DNA of 64,000 nt from an uncultured Acidimicrobiales bacterium (GCA_937922235.1 CAKZVC010000023.1:1-64000); one strand, 5' to 3'. Positions 37,071 to 46,045 are shown, counted from the stretch's first letter. Numbers and translations are program-made. The notes: generated by a model not told the origin, from the letters alone.

Positions 37071-37775
37071 GTGGTTGAATTTTCTCGGGTTGATGCTGAC
37101 GCAATTGGATGGTTAACGACCGATCAGATGGTCGAAGTCGACCGGATCATGATCGATGAGCTGCACATCGAGCTCATCCAGATGATGGAGAACGCGGGTC
37201 GAAATCTGGCGAGGCTTGCGATCGACCGCTACTCCCCGTCCAAGGTTGTGGTGTGTGCCGGGACGGGCGGTAACGGTGGAGGTGGGCTGGTTGCCGCACG
37301 CCATCTCCATGTGGCCGGTGTCGACGTCGAGGTGGTCCTGTCGAGTGACGCCGACGGTTTCTCCGGCGTCCCACTCCATCAACTCGATGTCGTAACTCGC
37401 TTGGGCGTGGACAGTGCGACGTCGATTTCCGCCGAGGCTGATCTGATCGTCGACGCGCTGATCGGCTATTCGTTGCGAGGCGCGCCGCGGGGACGTGTTG
37501 CTGAGCTCATCTCAGAGGTCAACGCAGGCGCAGCTCCAGTGCTCGCCCTCGACACGCCATCTGGGCTCGACACGACGACCGGCACCGCACACGACCCACA
37601 CATTTCAGCCGACGCCACGCTCACGCTTGCTCTCCCGAAGGTTGGCCTTCGAGATCAGCCATCGGTTGGCGAGCTCTTCGTCGCTGACATTTCGGTTCCA
37701 CCGTCGGTGTATGTCGAACTCGAGGCAGGCCCGGCCCCCGACTTCAGCCGCGGCAGCATCGTGGCCGTGAGCTAA
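37071..37775 (+). CDS. nnrE: NAD(P)H-hydrate epimerase (YjeF N-terminal domain, stand-alone)
   Basis: 234 residues. MIDELHIELIQMMENAGRNLARLA (N-terminal helix with the ENAGR motif), VVVCAGTGGNGGGGLVAARHL (Rossmann loop; GNGGGGL in place of the common GNNGGDG), VDALIGYSLRGAPRG and LALDTPSGLD (catalytic/K+-site Asp-Pro-Ser-Gly) are present. It repairs hydrated NAD(P)H by epimerisation. The usual fused dehydratase domain (NnrD) is absent. Replacement of the second Asn/Asp in the loop by Gly is a slight departure from the consensus. Confidence 0.85.
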   Translation: MVEFSRVDADAIGWLTTDQMVEVDRIMIDELHIELIQMMENAGRNLARLAIDRYSPSKVVVCAGTGGNGGGGLVAARHLHVAGVDVEVVLSSDADGFSGVPLHQLDVVTRLGVDSATSISAEADLIVDALIGYSLRGAPRGRVAELISEVNAGAAPVLALDTPSGLDTTTGTAHDPHISADATLTLALPKVGLRDQPSVGELFVADISVPPSVYVELEAGPAPDFSRGSIVAVS

Positions 37776-38485
37776 ATCCGGTAGGGCAGCAAACGCTCAT
37801 AGGCAGCTTCGGATTCGGCGAGCGCGTTTTCGATCGACGGCAACAGCTCAACGGTTTTGGCGACTGGCGGCTTCCATCCGGTTGAGGCCCAGACGCCGTC
37901 GTACCAGTGCCTTGCCCACACGCCATCCTCAGGCTTTGGCCCAGCTGGCCACGACAACACGGCCGGATCGAACGCAATGCCGATGCGTTTGCACACTTCG
38001 GTCAGGACACGGGTCGGGTTCTCGAGCAATCGCGACGTCTCGATAACGATTGGCTCTTGGCCGGCAGCGAGAAGCAAGTCGAGAATCTGTACAAGTTCTG
38101 GGTAGCCGGTGTCGGCAATGGTCGAGTTCGGCATCTGCACCTGCCACGACGTCAAGAGGTCGTGGGGGTTTCGAGTCAGGATCACGTTGGCGCACGACGG
38201 TAGGAACGAAAGATCGAGATCGCCGATGTGCTTAGCGATCTGCTTGAGGTACACGATCGGCGTGTCGTAGTCGCCGAGGATCACCTCGTCGATCACCTCT
38301 TTCCCATTCGTGCTCTGCGACACGAGCACCTCATCTCGCCCTGGATGCTCACGGCCAGACTCATGGAGGTAATAGGCGTACAGCGGTTCATCGACGACGG
38401 TCGTGTCAGCGCGCTGACGCCACGAGTACATCATTGCCGTCGAAAGGCTCCGAGGCCCCGACCACATGTTGATCCGGAGGGTCAC
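37772..38485 (-). CDS. Sulfotransferase-family (P-loop) protein
   Basis: 237 residues from the GTG at 38485, eight bases after the upstream stop; an ATG at 38467 gives MWSGPRSLSTAMMYSWRQR as N-terminus. WSGPRSLSTAMM is the PAPS 5'-phosphosulfate-binding loop variant found in sulfotransferase-like proteins that co-occur with class-IV aminotransferases. VDEPLYAYYLHES and ILTRNPHDLLTSW (3'-phosphate motif) follow. Substrate unknown. Its stop overlaps that of nnrE by four bases (CTAA). A longer frame upstream overlaps the monooxygenase gene and is not protein-like. Confidence 0.78.
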   Translation of the reverse strand: MTLRINMWSGPRSLSTAMMYSWRQRADTTVVDEPLYAYYLHESGREHPGRDEVLVSQSTNGKEVIDEVILGDYDTPIVYLKQIAKHIGDLDLSFLPSCANVILTRNPHDLLTSWQVQMPNSTIADTGYPELVQILDLLLAAGQEPIVIETSRLLENPTRVLTEVCKRIGIAFDPAVLSWPAGPKPEDGVWARHWYDGVWASTGWKPPVAKTVELLPSIENALAESEAAYERLLPYRI

Positions 38486-38492
38486 CGCAGAA

Positions 38493-38810
38493 CTATCGGT
38501 CGCTTGGAGCGCCAAGCACAGACTTCGTTGGATCGTCATAGCGATAGATCGAACGCTCGATGGTGCCGAGCTTGCCCAGCTTCTCTTGGAACACCGCCAT
38601 GTGCGGCACGACAAAGTGCGCCTGAATGTGCTCGTCCGACTCCCACTCCTCGAACAGGTGAAACAGCGTCGGGTCGGTGAGGTCGGCCGACATTGTGTAC
38701 GAAACACATCCGGCTTCTTTCGCTGTCTCGGCCATCATCCACGACATGGCGTCGATCGCCGCGTCACGATCTTCGGGCTGGATGCGAAAGGTTCCCGCTA
38801 TGAGCAACAT
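38493..38810 (-). CDS. Antibiotic-biosynthesis-monooxygenase (ABM/YgiN) domain protein
   Basis: 105 residues: GTFRIQPEDRDAAIDAM, EAGCVSYTMSADLTDPTLF and FHLFEEWESDEHIQAHFVVPHM are the ABM ferredoxin-like fold. Small cofactor-independent oxygenases or quinone-modifying enzymes have this fold; the substrate is unknown. It lies between the aminotransferase (nine-base gap) and sulfotransferase genes in one operon. Confidence 0.85.
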   Translation of the reverse strand: MLLIAGTFRIQPEDRDAAIDAMSWMMAETAKEAGCVSYTMSADLTDPTLFHLFEEWESDEHIQAHFVVPHMAVFQEKLGKLGTIERSIYRYDDPTKSVLGAPSDR

Positions 38811-38819
38811 GGTGTTTCC

Positions 38820-39743
38820 TTAGTCTTGGCGACTCTGAACATCGGCCGCGATGGCCTCACGATAGAGCTCGACGAGGCGGTCGGTCATCGGCCCGCCACC
38901 GGTGCCGTCACCAATCGTGCGTCCGTCGACCTCGCGCACAGGGGTGAGGCCGCCAAACGTTCCGGTGACAAACACCTCGTCGGCCGCATATACATCGGTC
39001 AGCGAGAAGTTCTTCTCGATCGCCGGGATGCCGGCCGCACGAGCGACTTCGAGCACCAGGGCCCGCGTGATGCCGGGCAAGTTATAGAACCCGGTCGACG
39101 TCCATACCTCTCCCTGCTTGACGATGAAGAAGTTCGTGGCGTTGCATGTAGCCACCGCGCCGTTGACGTCGAGCATGAGCGCTTCGTCAGCGCCGGCGCC
39201 GACGGCTTGGATCAGCGCGATCACTTCGTGAAGCTTCGAGTGACAGTTGAGGTTCTGGTCGAGCACATCGGGGCCCGGGCGGCGCACGGTCGCGGTGAAC
39301 AGCGAAATGCCTTCGTTCGTGACCGTCGGATCAGCTTTCTTATGTTCGGCGATGATCACCACATTGGGTCCACCGATGGTGTTCGACGGATGCTGCGATG
39401 GCGTCTTCTTGGTGCCACGGGTAATCATCAGTCGAACGTGAACGTTGTCGTCCATGTTGTTGCGATCGACTGTTGCCTGCAGAGCAGCGACGATGTCCTC
39501 GCGCGTACCGATGTCGAGATGGGTGGCCTTGGCTCCCGCAAACAGTCGATCGAGGTGCCGGTCGAGGAATGCAAACACCCCGTGGTGCAACCGGATCCCT
39601 TCCCAGATTCCGTCGCCGACGAGGAAGCCGCTGTCGAACACCGAGATCTTGGCTTCGTCACGCGGAAAGAACTCGCCGTTGATGTAGATCTGCACATCCG
39701 CGTTGCGGTCATCGGCAACGGCGGCATGGGTACTTTTGCTCAT
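38820..39743 (-). CDS. Class-IV aminotransferase (branched-chain/D-amino-acid type)
   Basis: About 307 residues from the ATG at 39743 (a GTG just before it overlaps the upstream stop). IYINGEFFPRDEAKISVFDSGFLVGDGIWEGIR (split: fold-type IV N-terminus), catalytic Lys in NLNCHSKLHEV (about 170-180), EALMLDVNGAVATCNATNFFIV and EVFVTGTFGGLTPVREVDGR. PLP-dependent transamination of branched-chain or D-amino acids is likely; which one is not fixed by sequence. First of three genes with the ABM and sulfotransferase genes, directly after the DUF885 gene. Confidence 0.88.
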   Translation of the reverse strand: MSKSTHAAVADDRNADVQIYINGEFFPRDEAKISVFDSGFLVGDGIWEGIRLHHGVFAFLDRHLDRLFAGAKATHLDIGTREDIVAALQATVDRNNMDDNVHVRLMITRGTKKTPSQHPSNTIGGPNVVIIAEHKKADPTVTNEGISLFTATVRRPGPDVLDQNLNCHSKLHEVIALIQAVGAGADEALMLDVNGAVATCNATNFFIVKQGEVWTSTGFYNLPGITRALVLEVARAAGIPAIEKNFSLTDVYAADEVFVTGTFGGLTPVREVDGRTIGDGTGGGPMTDRLVELYREAIAADVQSRQD

Positions 39744-39745
39744 CA

Positions 39746-41413
39746 CTATCCCTGAGGTATTTGCGCTCGGACCCGTTCACGGAGCAAATCGAGGCCGACC
39801 GACCCCACACCGAGAACAGTCGAGTGAAACAGCTTTGGATCGAAGTCGCCAACCGCACGCCATTCTTCTCGAAGATCGAGGATGGCCTGCTCGCCCACCT
39901 TGTAACTAATCGCTTGGCCCGGCCACCCCATGTAACGGAGGATCTCCGAGGTCGCTTCGTCATGGGTAAGGAATCCACGAGTGTTCATAAGCTCGTGAGC
40001 AATCTCAAACGTCCAAGACTCGCCGGGATGGAACGTGACGTCATCAGGGATGGGGAGGTCGAGGTGGATGCCAATGTCGATTGCGACGCGTGCTGATCGC
40101 ATGAGCTGGCTTCCTAGAAGTCCGACGCGATACTCCGGCCGTTCGAGGTAGCCGAGTTCGCCCATCAGATGCTCGGCGTAGAGCGCCCATCCCTCGCCCG
40201 ATCCCGGATACCAGACCAAGCTTCGGTGATAGCGGGACAGGTCGTCGCGCAGTGTGTTTTGGACTCCGACCTGGAGGTGGTGGCCCGGGAATCCTTCGTG
40301 GTAGGCCGTGGTGATCTCGCCGAAGAGCGGAATGTTCTTTCGACCCTCGACCGGGTACCAGACCGATCCTGCTCGAGTGAAGTCTTCCGATGGGCCCACG
40401 TAGTAGGCCGCAAGCGACCCGCCAGCAGGCACGACTTGCACATCGATCGTGCGAATCTCTTCAGGTACGTCGAAGTGCACGCCTTCGAGGTTCTGAAGCG
40501 CCTGGTCCTGGCGGTCCTTCATTACGGAGATGAACTCGTCGACGGTGGCCGCAGCGTATTCGGGACTTGTTCGGAGACGTTCGAGCACGTCGAGCGTTGG
40601 AGCGTCAGGGTCGATCTCGGCGCATGCGGCTTCCATGTCAGCCCAAAGACGCTCAACTTCGTCCCACCCCCACCGGTAGGTGGAGCGGAGATCGAGCCGT
40701 GTTCCGAGGAACGTCTCAGCAGCGGACAGGTACCGCTCCTCCCCCACTCCGTCCTGTTCGGCGGCGTCGGAGAGATACGTGGCAAGAAACGTGTTGAACG
40801 ACGCATAGGTCGCCTTCGCTCCATCAATCGCCGCATCGAGTCGCTCGAGGTAGCGGCTGGTGTCGACGGGCGAATCCGCAAGGCGCTGACGAAGGGGATC
40901 GAAGGGCGACTCGTCGCTCGACGCCAACGCGCCTTGCTCCATCACTGCCTCGACCTGGCGGCGGCTCACCACGTTGCCGACGGAACGTCCCTCCTCGAGC
41001 GTGGCTTGGTAGCCGGCCATGAACGGCGCTGTTGTTTCGAGCCGTTGAAGAATGGCCTCCCAGTCATCGTCGGTTTGATCGGTCATCGAGCCGTAGATGA
41101 ACCGACCCCACTGGTGCGGCGATTCGATGTTGTTCAACTCGTAGTGGTGGCCGCTGGCGTCGAGGTATCGAAGGTGCGCATCGCAGTCTTCGACAAGCAC
41201 GCGCTGAGCAAGCTGGTGGCGATCATCGGGTGCAGGACAAGCAAGAGCATCGGCCTTGAGTTGGGCATAGAACTCGCGTTTCACGCTGTGCCCGGCAGGT
41301 GACAGGTCGGGCCATGCATTGTCGTACCCAGCGATACCCGAATAGGTCGCGTCAACCGGGTTGAGTGCAGCAGCCTGATCGACCGCGCGATCGCTGAGTT
41401 CAAAGATGTCCAT
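39746..41413 (-). CDS. DUF885-family metallopeptidase-like protein
   Basis: 555 residues. The zinc-binding signature AYHEGFPGHHLQ (about 389-400) is the DUF885 variant of HExxH, followed about 30 residues later by GEGWALYAEHLMGELGYL, supplying the third ligand. No signal peptide, so cytoplasmic. The N-terminus MDIFELSDRAVDQAAALNPV is typical of the family. Many DUF885 proteins are presumed carboxypeptidases. The stop overlaps the GTG/ATG of the aminotransferase gene. Confidence 0.85.
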   Translation of the reverse strand: MDIFELSDRAVDQAAALNPVDATYSGIAGYDNAWPDLSPAGHSVKREFYAQLKADALACPAPDDRHQLAQRVLVEDCDAHLRYLDASGHHYELNNIESPHQWGRFIYGSMTDQTDDDWEAILQRLETTAPFMAGYQATLEEGRSVGNVVSRRQVEAVMEQGALASSDESPFDPLRQRLADSPVDTSRYLERLDAAIDGAKATYASFNTFLATYLSDAAEQDGVGEERYLSAAETFLGTRLDLRSTYRWGWDEVERLWADMEAACAEIDPDAPTLDVLERLRTSPEYAAATVDEFISVMKDRQDQALQNLEGVHFDVPEEIRTIDVQVVPAGGSLAAYYVGPSEDFTRAGSVWYPVEGRKNIPLFGEITTAYHEGFPGHHLQVGVQNTLRDDLSRYHRSLVWYPGSGEGWALYAEHLMGELGYLERPEYRVGLLGSQLMRSARVAIDIGIHLDLPIPDDVTFHPGESWTFEIAHELMNTRGFLTHDEATSEILRYMGWPGQAISYKVGEQAILDLREEWRAVGDFDPKLFHSTVLGVGSVGLDLLRERVRAQIPQG

Positions 41414-41522
41414 TGCGCGAACCTACCCGCAGGCGGAACTGGGTGCACCGTCCACAGGCGGATCGAGCGGGTAGCCCGAAGCTGCGAAGCCGGTTCGGGC
41501 GGAAAGGCGCTTGCGTTCCGCA

Positions 41523-41557
41523 GGCGGGTCGAGGGCGCTACGCGCCCGGATCCCGCC
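41523..41557. repeat. Palindrome spanning the stop codon of the ornithine-cyclodeaminase-like gene
   Basis: GGCGGG..GGGCGC TAC GCGCCC..CCCGCC; the stop triplet (41540-41538) is in the centre of the hairpin. Confidence 0.65.
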
Positions 41558-42500
41558 CCGCGGTGAAGACGAGCTTGGCGGCGGCTACGTCTTCGAGGGC
41601 GAAGCCGGCGCTCTTGAACATGGTGATCTGATCGTCACTGGTTCGGCCTTTGTGGGCACCAGTGGCGAGTTCGGCCAGGTCGGCAACGATGTCATCGACC
41701 GTGATAATCCCAGCTGCGATTGGTTGGGCTAGATCGCCTGCGATGATTCCGTCGCTACGAGTGTCGGCAAAGACGGCAGCTCGGCGGACGACGTCATCGT
41801 CAGACTCCCGCATCTCGGGCGTGAACGAACCGATCAGGTCAACGTGGGCACCGTCTTTCAGAAGGGCTCCTTTGACAAGCGGCGACGTCGCTCCGGTGAC
41901 ACAGGTGATGACGTCAGCTTCGGTAACCGCAGCGTCGAGATCGTCTGCGACTCGTGCCGGGATGTTTTCGGCGACTAGCGAGTTCGAGACCCTCAGTGCC
42001 TTGTCGTTATCGCGGCCCCACACATCGACGATGTCGTAGTCACGAACCGCACAGTGAGCGAGCGCGGTCATCGGTGAGAGCGCACCGGTTCCGACTACGA
42101 GAAGTCGCTTTGCATCAGCCCGGGCCAAGCGCTTCGCCGCTACCGCTGAGGCAGCAGCAGTTCGCCTCGTGGTGAGCTCGTTTCCGTCGCATGCACCGAG
42201 GAGCGTTCCGTTCGCTCCACTGAACAACAACACGCCGGCGTTGATGGTGGGCAGGTCGAGCGCGCCGTTGTCCGGGAAGAACGTCACGGCCTTGATGGCG
42301 ATGACGTCACCTGCCACCCAGCCGGGCTTCATCAGCAGCGCTGCATCGTTTCCGTTGGCATCAGGAACGGTGTGCACGGTCCGCTCGGGGGCGTGGGCGC
42401 CTTCAACGTGGAGGATCTGTTCGATGGCCGAGATGAGTTCTGGCCATGGCAGCAGCTCGCTGACCTGTTGTGGGGAGAAGAACTGCGGGTTACCTGCCAT
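41538..42500 (-). CDS. Ornithine cyclodeaminase/mu-crystallin family protein
   Basis: 320 residues from the ATG at 42500 (MAGNPQFFSPQQVSELLPW). NAD-binding LLVVGTGALSPMTALAHCAV (about 126-145), VWGRDN, DVITCVTGATSPLVKGALLK and DGAHVDLIGSFTPEMRE are family motifs. Members deaminate ornithine, reduce imino acids or act in ectoine or opine breakdown, so the substrate is open. It overlaps the DUF1989 gene by 11 bases and is the last gene of a three-gene operon. Confidence 0.87.
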   Translation of the reverse strand: MAGNPQFFSPQQVSELLPWPELISAIEQILHVEGAHAPERTVHTVPDANGNDAALLMKPGWVAGDVIAIKAVTFFPDNGALDLPTINAGVLLFSGANGTLLGACDGNELTTRRTAAASAVAAKRLARADAKRLLVVGTGALSPMTALAHCAVRDYDIVDVWGRDNDKALRVSNSLVAENIPARVADDLDAAVTEADVITCVTGATSPLVKGALLKDGAHVDLIGSFTPEMRESDDDVVRRAAVFADTRSDGIIAGDLAQPIAAGIITVDDIVADLAELATGAHKGRTSDDQITMFKSAGFALEDVAAAKLVFTAGRDPGA

Positions 42501-43338
42501 GGGACCTGTCGTAGTTGTTGGGGGCACTTCCAGTCCAACCGTCGAGCGCACTGTTCGTCGAGTCGTACACCTCAACCAGGAGCGGATAGCAGGCTGCATC
42601 GTCATCGCTATGCGATGCTGCGCAATCGCCGCCGGGACACGCCGATAGGGCGCCGATCAGGTCGATCTCGGCTATGAACTCGATGAAGTCGCCGGGCCGA
42701 ACTGGGCTGGCCTTCATGAAGTACTGATGGGTGTCCTTGGTGAATCCCGTGCACATGAAGACGTTGAGGACGTCGTGCACGTGATGTTCGATGTCGGCCA
42801 TGGGTTGGCCGGTTTCGTCGGCGAGCGCTCGGGTGAGGTTGCTGTGGCAGCAGTAGTGATAGTCCGTGCCGTTCAACGTTTGCTGGGTGTATGGATCGCA
42901 GCGGGTGCCGATGACGTCGTGCACTCCGCCGCCGTCGTCATCCCAGCCGTACCACTCAAGCGTGTCGTGGGTGATCGTCGCCATCGGTCGCAGGTGGGGC
43001 AGATTGCTCCACATCCGATCGCCACGGGTGAGATGGCTGGCGTGAAGCTGACGAGTCTTGCCGCTGAAGAACCGTTCGTTCAGATCGTCGCGACTGAAGA
43101 GGTTCAGGTCGCCGACTTGAGAACCCTCGACGCTCACGATCCGAAAGAACTGGCCTTTGGCAACATGAAAGGTCCTGGCCTGACGAGGGGGCACGAGGAC
43201 TTCGTCAACCATCGTCAACTCGGCCCGGGCCGCCTCGTAACGACCCATATCGACCTCGGGCAGGTTCTCGACGTCGTAGCAGACCACGGGTTCCGCAGCT
43301 CGTCGCTGAGCGGCATCTGCTGGTTCGGGTATGGACAT
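42490..43338 (-). CDS. DUF1989 (urea carboxylase-associated) protein
   Basis: 282 residues: VLVPPRQARTFHVAKGQFFRI, GSQVGDLNLFSRDDLNERF, THDTLEWYGWDDDGGGVHDV, CDPYTQQTLNG, and the C-terminal CPGGDCAASHSDD and PLLVEVYD. These match the DUF1989 family associated with urea carboxylase and amino-acid breakdown; its enzymatic role is not settled. The ACPGGDC motif and His residues could bind metal. Two bases separate its start from the upstream cupin stop. Confidence 0.85.
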   Translation of the reverse strand: MSIPEPADAAQRRAAEPVVCYDVENLPEVDMGRYEAARAELTMVDEVLVPPRQARTFHVAKGQFFRIVSVEGSQVGDLNLFSRDDLNERFFSGKTRQLHASHLTRGDRMWSNLPHLRPMATITHDTLEWYGWDDDGGGVHDVIGTRCDPYTQQTLNGTDYHYCCHSNLTRALADETGQPMADIEHHVHDVLNVFMCTGFTKDTHQYFMKASPVRPGDFIEFIAEIDLIGALSACPGGDCAASHSDDDAACYPLLVEVYDSTNSALDGWTGSAPNNYDRSHGR

Positions 43339-43340
43339 AC

Positions 43341-44360
43341 CTACGCCTCCTCGGCCGTGATCGCCACGTGCAACACGGTGACGTCGTCAGTAACAGCAAC
43401 GAGCGACCACGCTTCATCTCTTGGCACGGCGATCGAATCGTCGATTCCAAGATCGTGGGTCACGCCGCTACGGGTGATCGTCGCCGAACCAGTGAGCACG
43501 AAGAGCAGACAGAGGTCACCATCGTGTGTTCCGGACAGCGGCTCACTTTCACCTGATCCTCGTAGCACCCGGACCGAGGCAATCCCGCCTGTGGCCTCCT
43601 CGATGCCAGTGGCTCGCTGCTGCCAGCCCGAGCCGGCGTTGGTCCACTCGGTGTCGTCGGCGCGATCGAAGCTAAAGCGTTGGCCGCCGAAGTTGCGCTC
43701 GGTATCGATGGTCGCTGTCGGCAACTCGAATTCATGCTCAATGTAGGTGGGGTGTTCGGCCGGGGACGCAATCTCGACTACTTCAAGCCCACCATCGCTG
43801 GCGAGTACGCGGTGGCGGATGTTCGGCGGCTGCAGAACGCAATCCCCCTCGGTCATCCAGAACGAATCGCCTTGGTCTTCGTAAACGACCTCCACCCGAC
43901 CGCGTCGGCAATAGATCATCTGGAACCGAATGTCATGGTGATGGACATAGTCGGGAACGGGACCGGGTTCGCTAATGCGAATGTGAGAGGCAATGACTCG
44001 ACCGCCGTGACGCTTAGGGATGAGGTCGCGATAGTGCATGCCAGCACGCCCCACACCCCACTCGCCGCCCTGCATGTGGACGAACTCGTCGCTGAAGCCC
44101 GATGGCGGGAAGACCTCCTCACGCTCTCGGAGCTCAACCCCCGCAGACAGCGTCGACGCTTCGGCTAAGCCATTCACCAACACCGTCGATGCCGATGCAG
44201 TTGACGTCGTATCGAGCCGGAGCCTGATGCCATCAGCGGAGAGCTCGGCAACCCGAGGTGCATCGGCTGGGAAGATGACGTCGAGACGAAAGCCGTTCTT
44301 CTCGAGAACAGAAATATCGGCTGTCAGATCAGATGACGGCAGCTCGACAGCGGATGACAT
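43341..44360 (-). CDS. Bicupin protein, possibly with a glyoxalase-like N-terminal segment
   Basis: 339 residues from the ATG at 44360. The first 60 residues (VLEKNGFRLDVIFPADAPRV, DGIRLRLDTTSTAS) resemble a VOC half-domain. A cupin follows (about 115-220: YVHHHDIRFQMIYCRRGRVE, GDCVLQPPNIRHRVL) with His ligands for a metal, then a second, metal-poor cupin (about 245-339; GDLCLLFVLTGSATI). Opens the operon with DUF1989 and the OCD-like gene. Function unknown; metal-dependent dioxygenase or isomerase activity is possible. Confidence 0.75.
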   Translation of the reverse strand: MSSAVELPSSDLTADISVLEKNGFRLDVIFPADAPRVAELSADGIRLRLDTTSTASASTVLVNGLAEASTLSAGVELREREEVFPPSGFSDEFVHMQGGEWGVGRAGMHYRDLIPKRHGGRVIASHIRISEPGPVPDYVHHHDIRFQMIYCRRGRVEVVYEDQGDSFWMTEGDCVLQPPNIRHRVLASDGGLEVVEIASPAEHPTYIEHEFELPTATIDTERNFGGQRFSFDRADDTEWTNAGSGWQQRATGIEEATGGIASVRVLRGSGESEPLSGTHDGDLCLLFVLTGSATITRSGVTHDLGIDDSIAVPRDEAWSLVAVTDDVTVLHVAITAEEA

Positions 44361-44447
44361 GGCTGCAGCCTTTCGGAATCTGTGTGCACTTGTCCACCCC
44401 GGCGGTGGCAAGGTGCACAAAATCTCCGAGCTCGCTGGAAAACGAGA

Positions 44448-44473
44448 GAGGCCCGGCCTTACGGCCGGGCCTC
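44448..44473 (-). terminator. Terminator hairpin after livK
   Basis: GAGGCCCGGCC TTAC GGCCGGGCCTC: perfect 11-bp stem, then a TCTCGTTTT stretch on the minus strand. 45 bases after the livK stop. Confidence 0.75.
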
Positions 44474-44517
44474 ATACGTTCGTCACTCCCCGAGGAGAGT
44501 GTGAAAGCTATTCGTTA

Positions 44518-45903
44518 CTACGAAGCGAAGGTGTACTCAGCAAGAGCTGCGTCTGCACCGTCGTCGCCGTAGGTGTCGATACGGAACGAAGCAGCAGCAG
44601 GCTCGCCTGCGTCAACGAACTCGTATGGGCCACCGAGGCCGTCGTAGTCGATGTCTTCGCCGGCCTTGACCAGCTCGATGCACTCAGCGAATGAGGTGCA
44701 CTTGGTGCCGTTCTTGGTTACCTCGTTGATCTCTGCGGCGATTGCCTTGCCACCGTCGCTGTTAGCAACTGCGGCTGCGAGAGCAACAATGATGACCGAG
44801 TCGTAGGTCTCTGCACCGTAAGCGGTCTCTTCTGGGCCGCCCATCTCTTCTTCAAGACGCTCGATGAAGTCCGAGATCGAACCAAGGTCTACCGAAGGAA
44901 TGGTCTGCTTCATGCCATTGAGGATGGTTGGGTCAGAGAGCTCGCCCTGAAGGCCAGCGTTACCGTCAACGCCCCAGACGTTCGTGTCAGAGGTTGGGCC
45001 AACGCCACGCTCGTGCATGGTGGTGACGATGTTTGCCGACTCAGCGAAGCCGATGATGACAACAGCGTCTGAACCAGCAGCAACGATTGAGTCAACCTCA
45101 GCGTCGAAGCTCTCGGTGTCAACTGCGTAACCAATGAACTCGTCAACGGTTGCGCCAGCGTCCTCAAGGTTTGCCTTGAGAGCGTCAGCAAGACCGGTTC
45201 CGTATGACTCCTGGCGGAAGAGAACCGAAACAGTGGCGTTGCCCTGCTCGATGATTGCGTTCGCAAGAACGCGGCCCTGGAGGAGGTCAGACGGAGCGGT
45301 ACGGAAGTACAGGCCGTTGTCGTCGTAGGTGGTGAAGTCCGGCGAGGTGTTCGCTGGCGAGAACTGGATTACGCCAGCGCCAGTGATCTTGTCGATAACG
45401 GTCTTCGATACAGCTGAAGAAGCTGCACCCATGATGGCGTCAGCGCCTTCTGCGAGAAGACGGTCGACCTCGACGTTTGCCGTGTCGGTGGTGGTGTCGC
45501 CAGAGTCGCCCTGGATAAGAACGATGTCCTTACCGAAGACGCCGCCAGCGGCGTTGATGTCTGCAGCTGCAAGCTCAGCGCCTGCAACCTCAGCTGGGCC
45601 GAGGAACGCAAGGTCACCAGTTACAGGAAGGATCGTGCCGATGACGAGCTCGCCTTCGACGTTCTCCTCCATGGCCTCTTCTTCTTCCATGGCTTCCTCT
45701 TCTTCCATGGCCTCTTCTTCTTCCATGGCTTCTTCTTCTTCCATGGCTTCCTCTTCTTCCATCGCCTCTTCTTCAGGCGCGTCCGTTGCTGCAGGCGCGT
45801 CTTCGGCGTCGACAGTGTCGGTGGAATCAGAACCTGAGCAAGCTGCGGCAACCATGGTGATTGCAAGCAACATGCCGAGGAGCTTCAGCATTCGTTGTGA
45901 CAT
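44518..45903 (-). CDS. Branched-chain amino-acid-type ABC transporter substrate-binding lipoprotein
   Basis: 461 residues from the ATG at 45903 with GAAAGG upstream. Lipobox LAITMVAAAC near residue 22 gives a lipidated Cys. A linker of AMEEEE repeats (about 43-80) follows, then a Peripla_BP_6 (LivK-like) domain: LVIGTILPVTGDLAFLGPAE, ADAIMGAASSAVSKTVID, FRTAPSDLLQGRVLANAI and YGAETYDSVIIVALA. Binds amino acids or similar solutes outside the membrane for LivHMGF upstream. Separate from livF by a terminator and 200 bases, so it has its own promoter and can be made in excess. Substrate not fixed. Confidence 0.9.
   Translation of the reverse strand: MSQRMLKLLGMLLAITMVAAACSGSDSTDTVDAEDAPAATDAPEEEAMEEEEAMEEEEAMEEEEAMEEEEAMEEEEAMEENVEGELVIGTILPVTGDLAFLGPAEVAGAELAAADINAAGGVFGKDIVLIQGDSGDTTTDTANVEVDRLLAEGADAIMGAASSAVSKTVIDKITGAGVIQFSPANTSPDFTTYDDNGLYFRTAPSDLLQGRVLANAIIEQGNATVSVLFRQESYGTGLADALKANLEDAGATVDEFIGYAVDTESFDAEVDSIVAAGSDAVVIIGFAESANIVTTMHERGVGPTSDTNVWGVDGNAGLQGELSDPTILNGMKQTIPSVDLGSISDFIERLEEEMGGPEETAYGAETYDSVIIVALAAAVANSDGGKAIAAEINEVTKNGTKCTSFAECIELVKAGEDIDYDGLGGPYEFVDAGEPAAASFRIDTYGDDGADAALAEYTFAS
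45667..45775 (-). repeat. 18-bp minisatellite in livK
   Basis: Five to six tandem units of 18 bp encode AMEEEE (unit GCCATGGAAGAAGAAGAG with small variants). Slippage would change linker length in steps of six residues without altering frame. Confidence 0.85.
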
Positions 45904-46045
45904 ATGTGTGGACCTTTCCAATCCGTGGATCACGACCCCTCCAAATACGGGCAGATCCATTGCGAAGGAAATACTAGAGGTTGAATGCCCTGGACTCAAC
46001 GCGCCCCCTGGTATTCGCGACCATTCTTTACACGCCCGAAAACGA

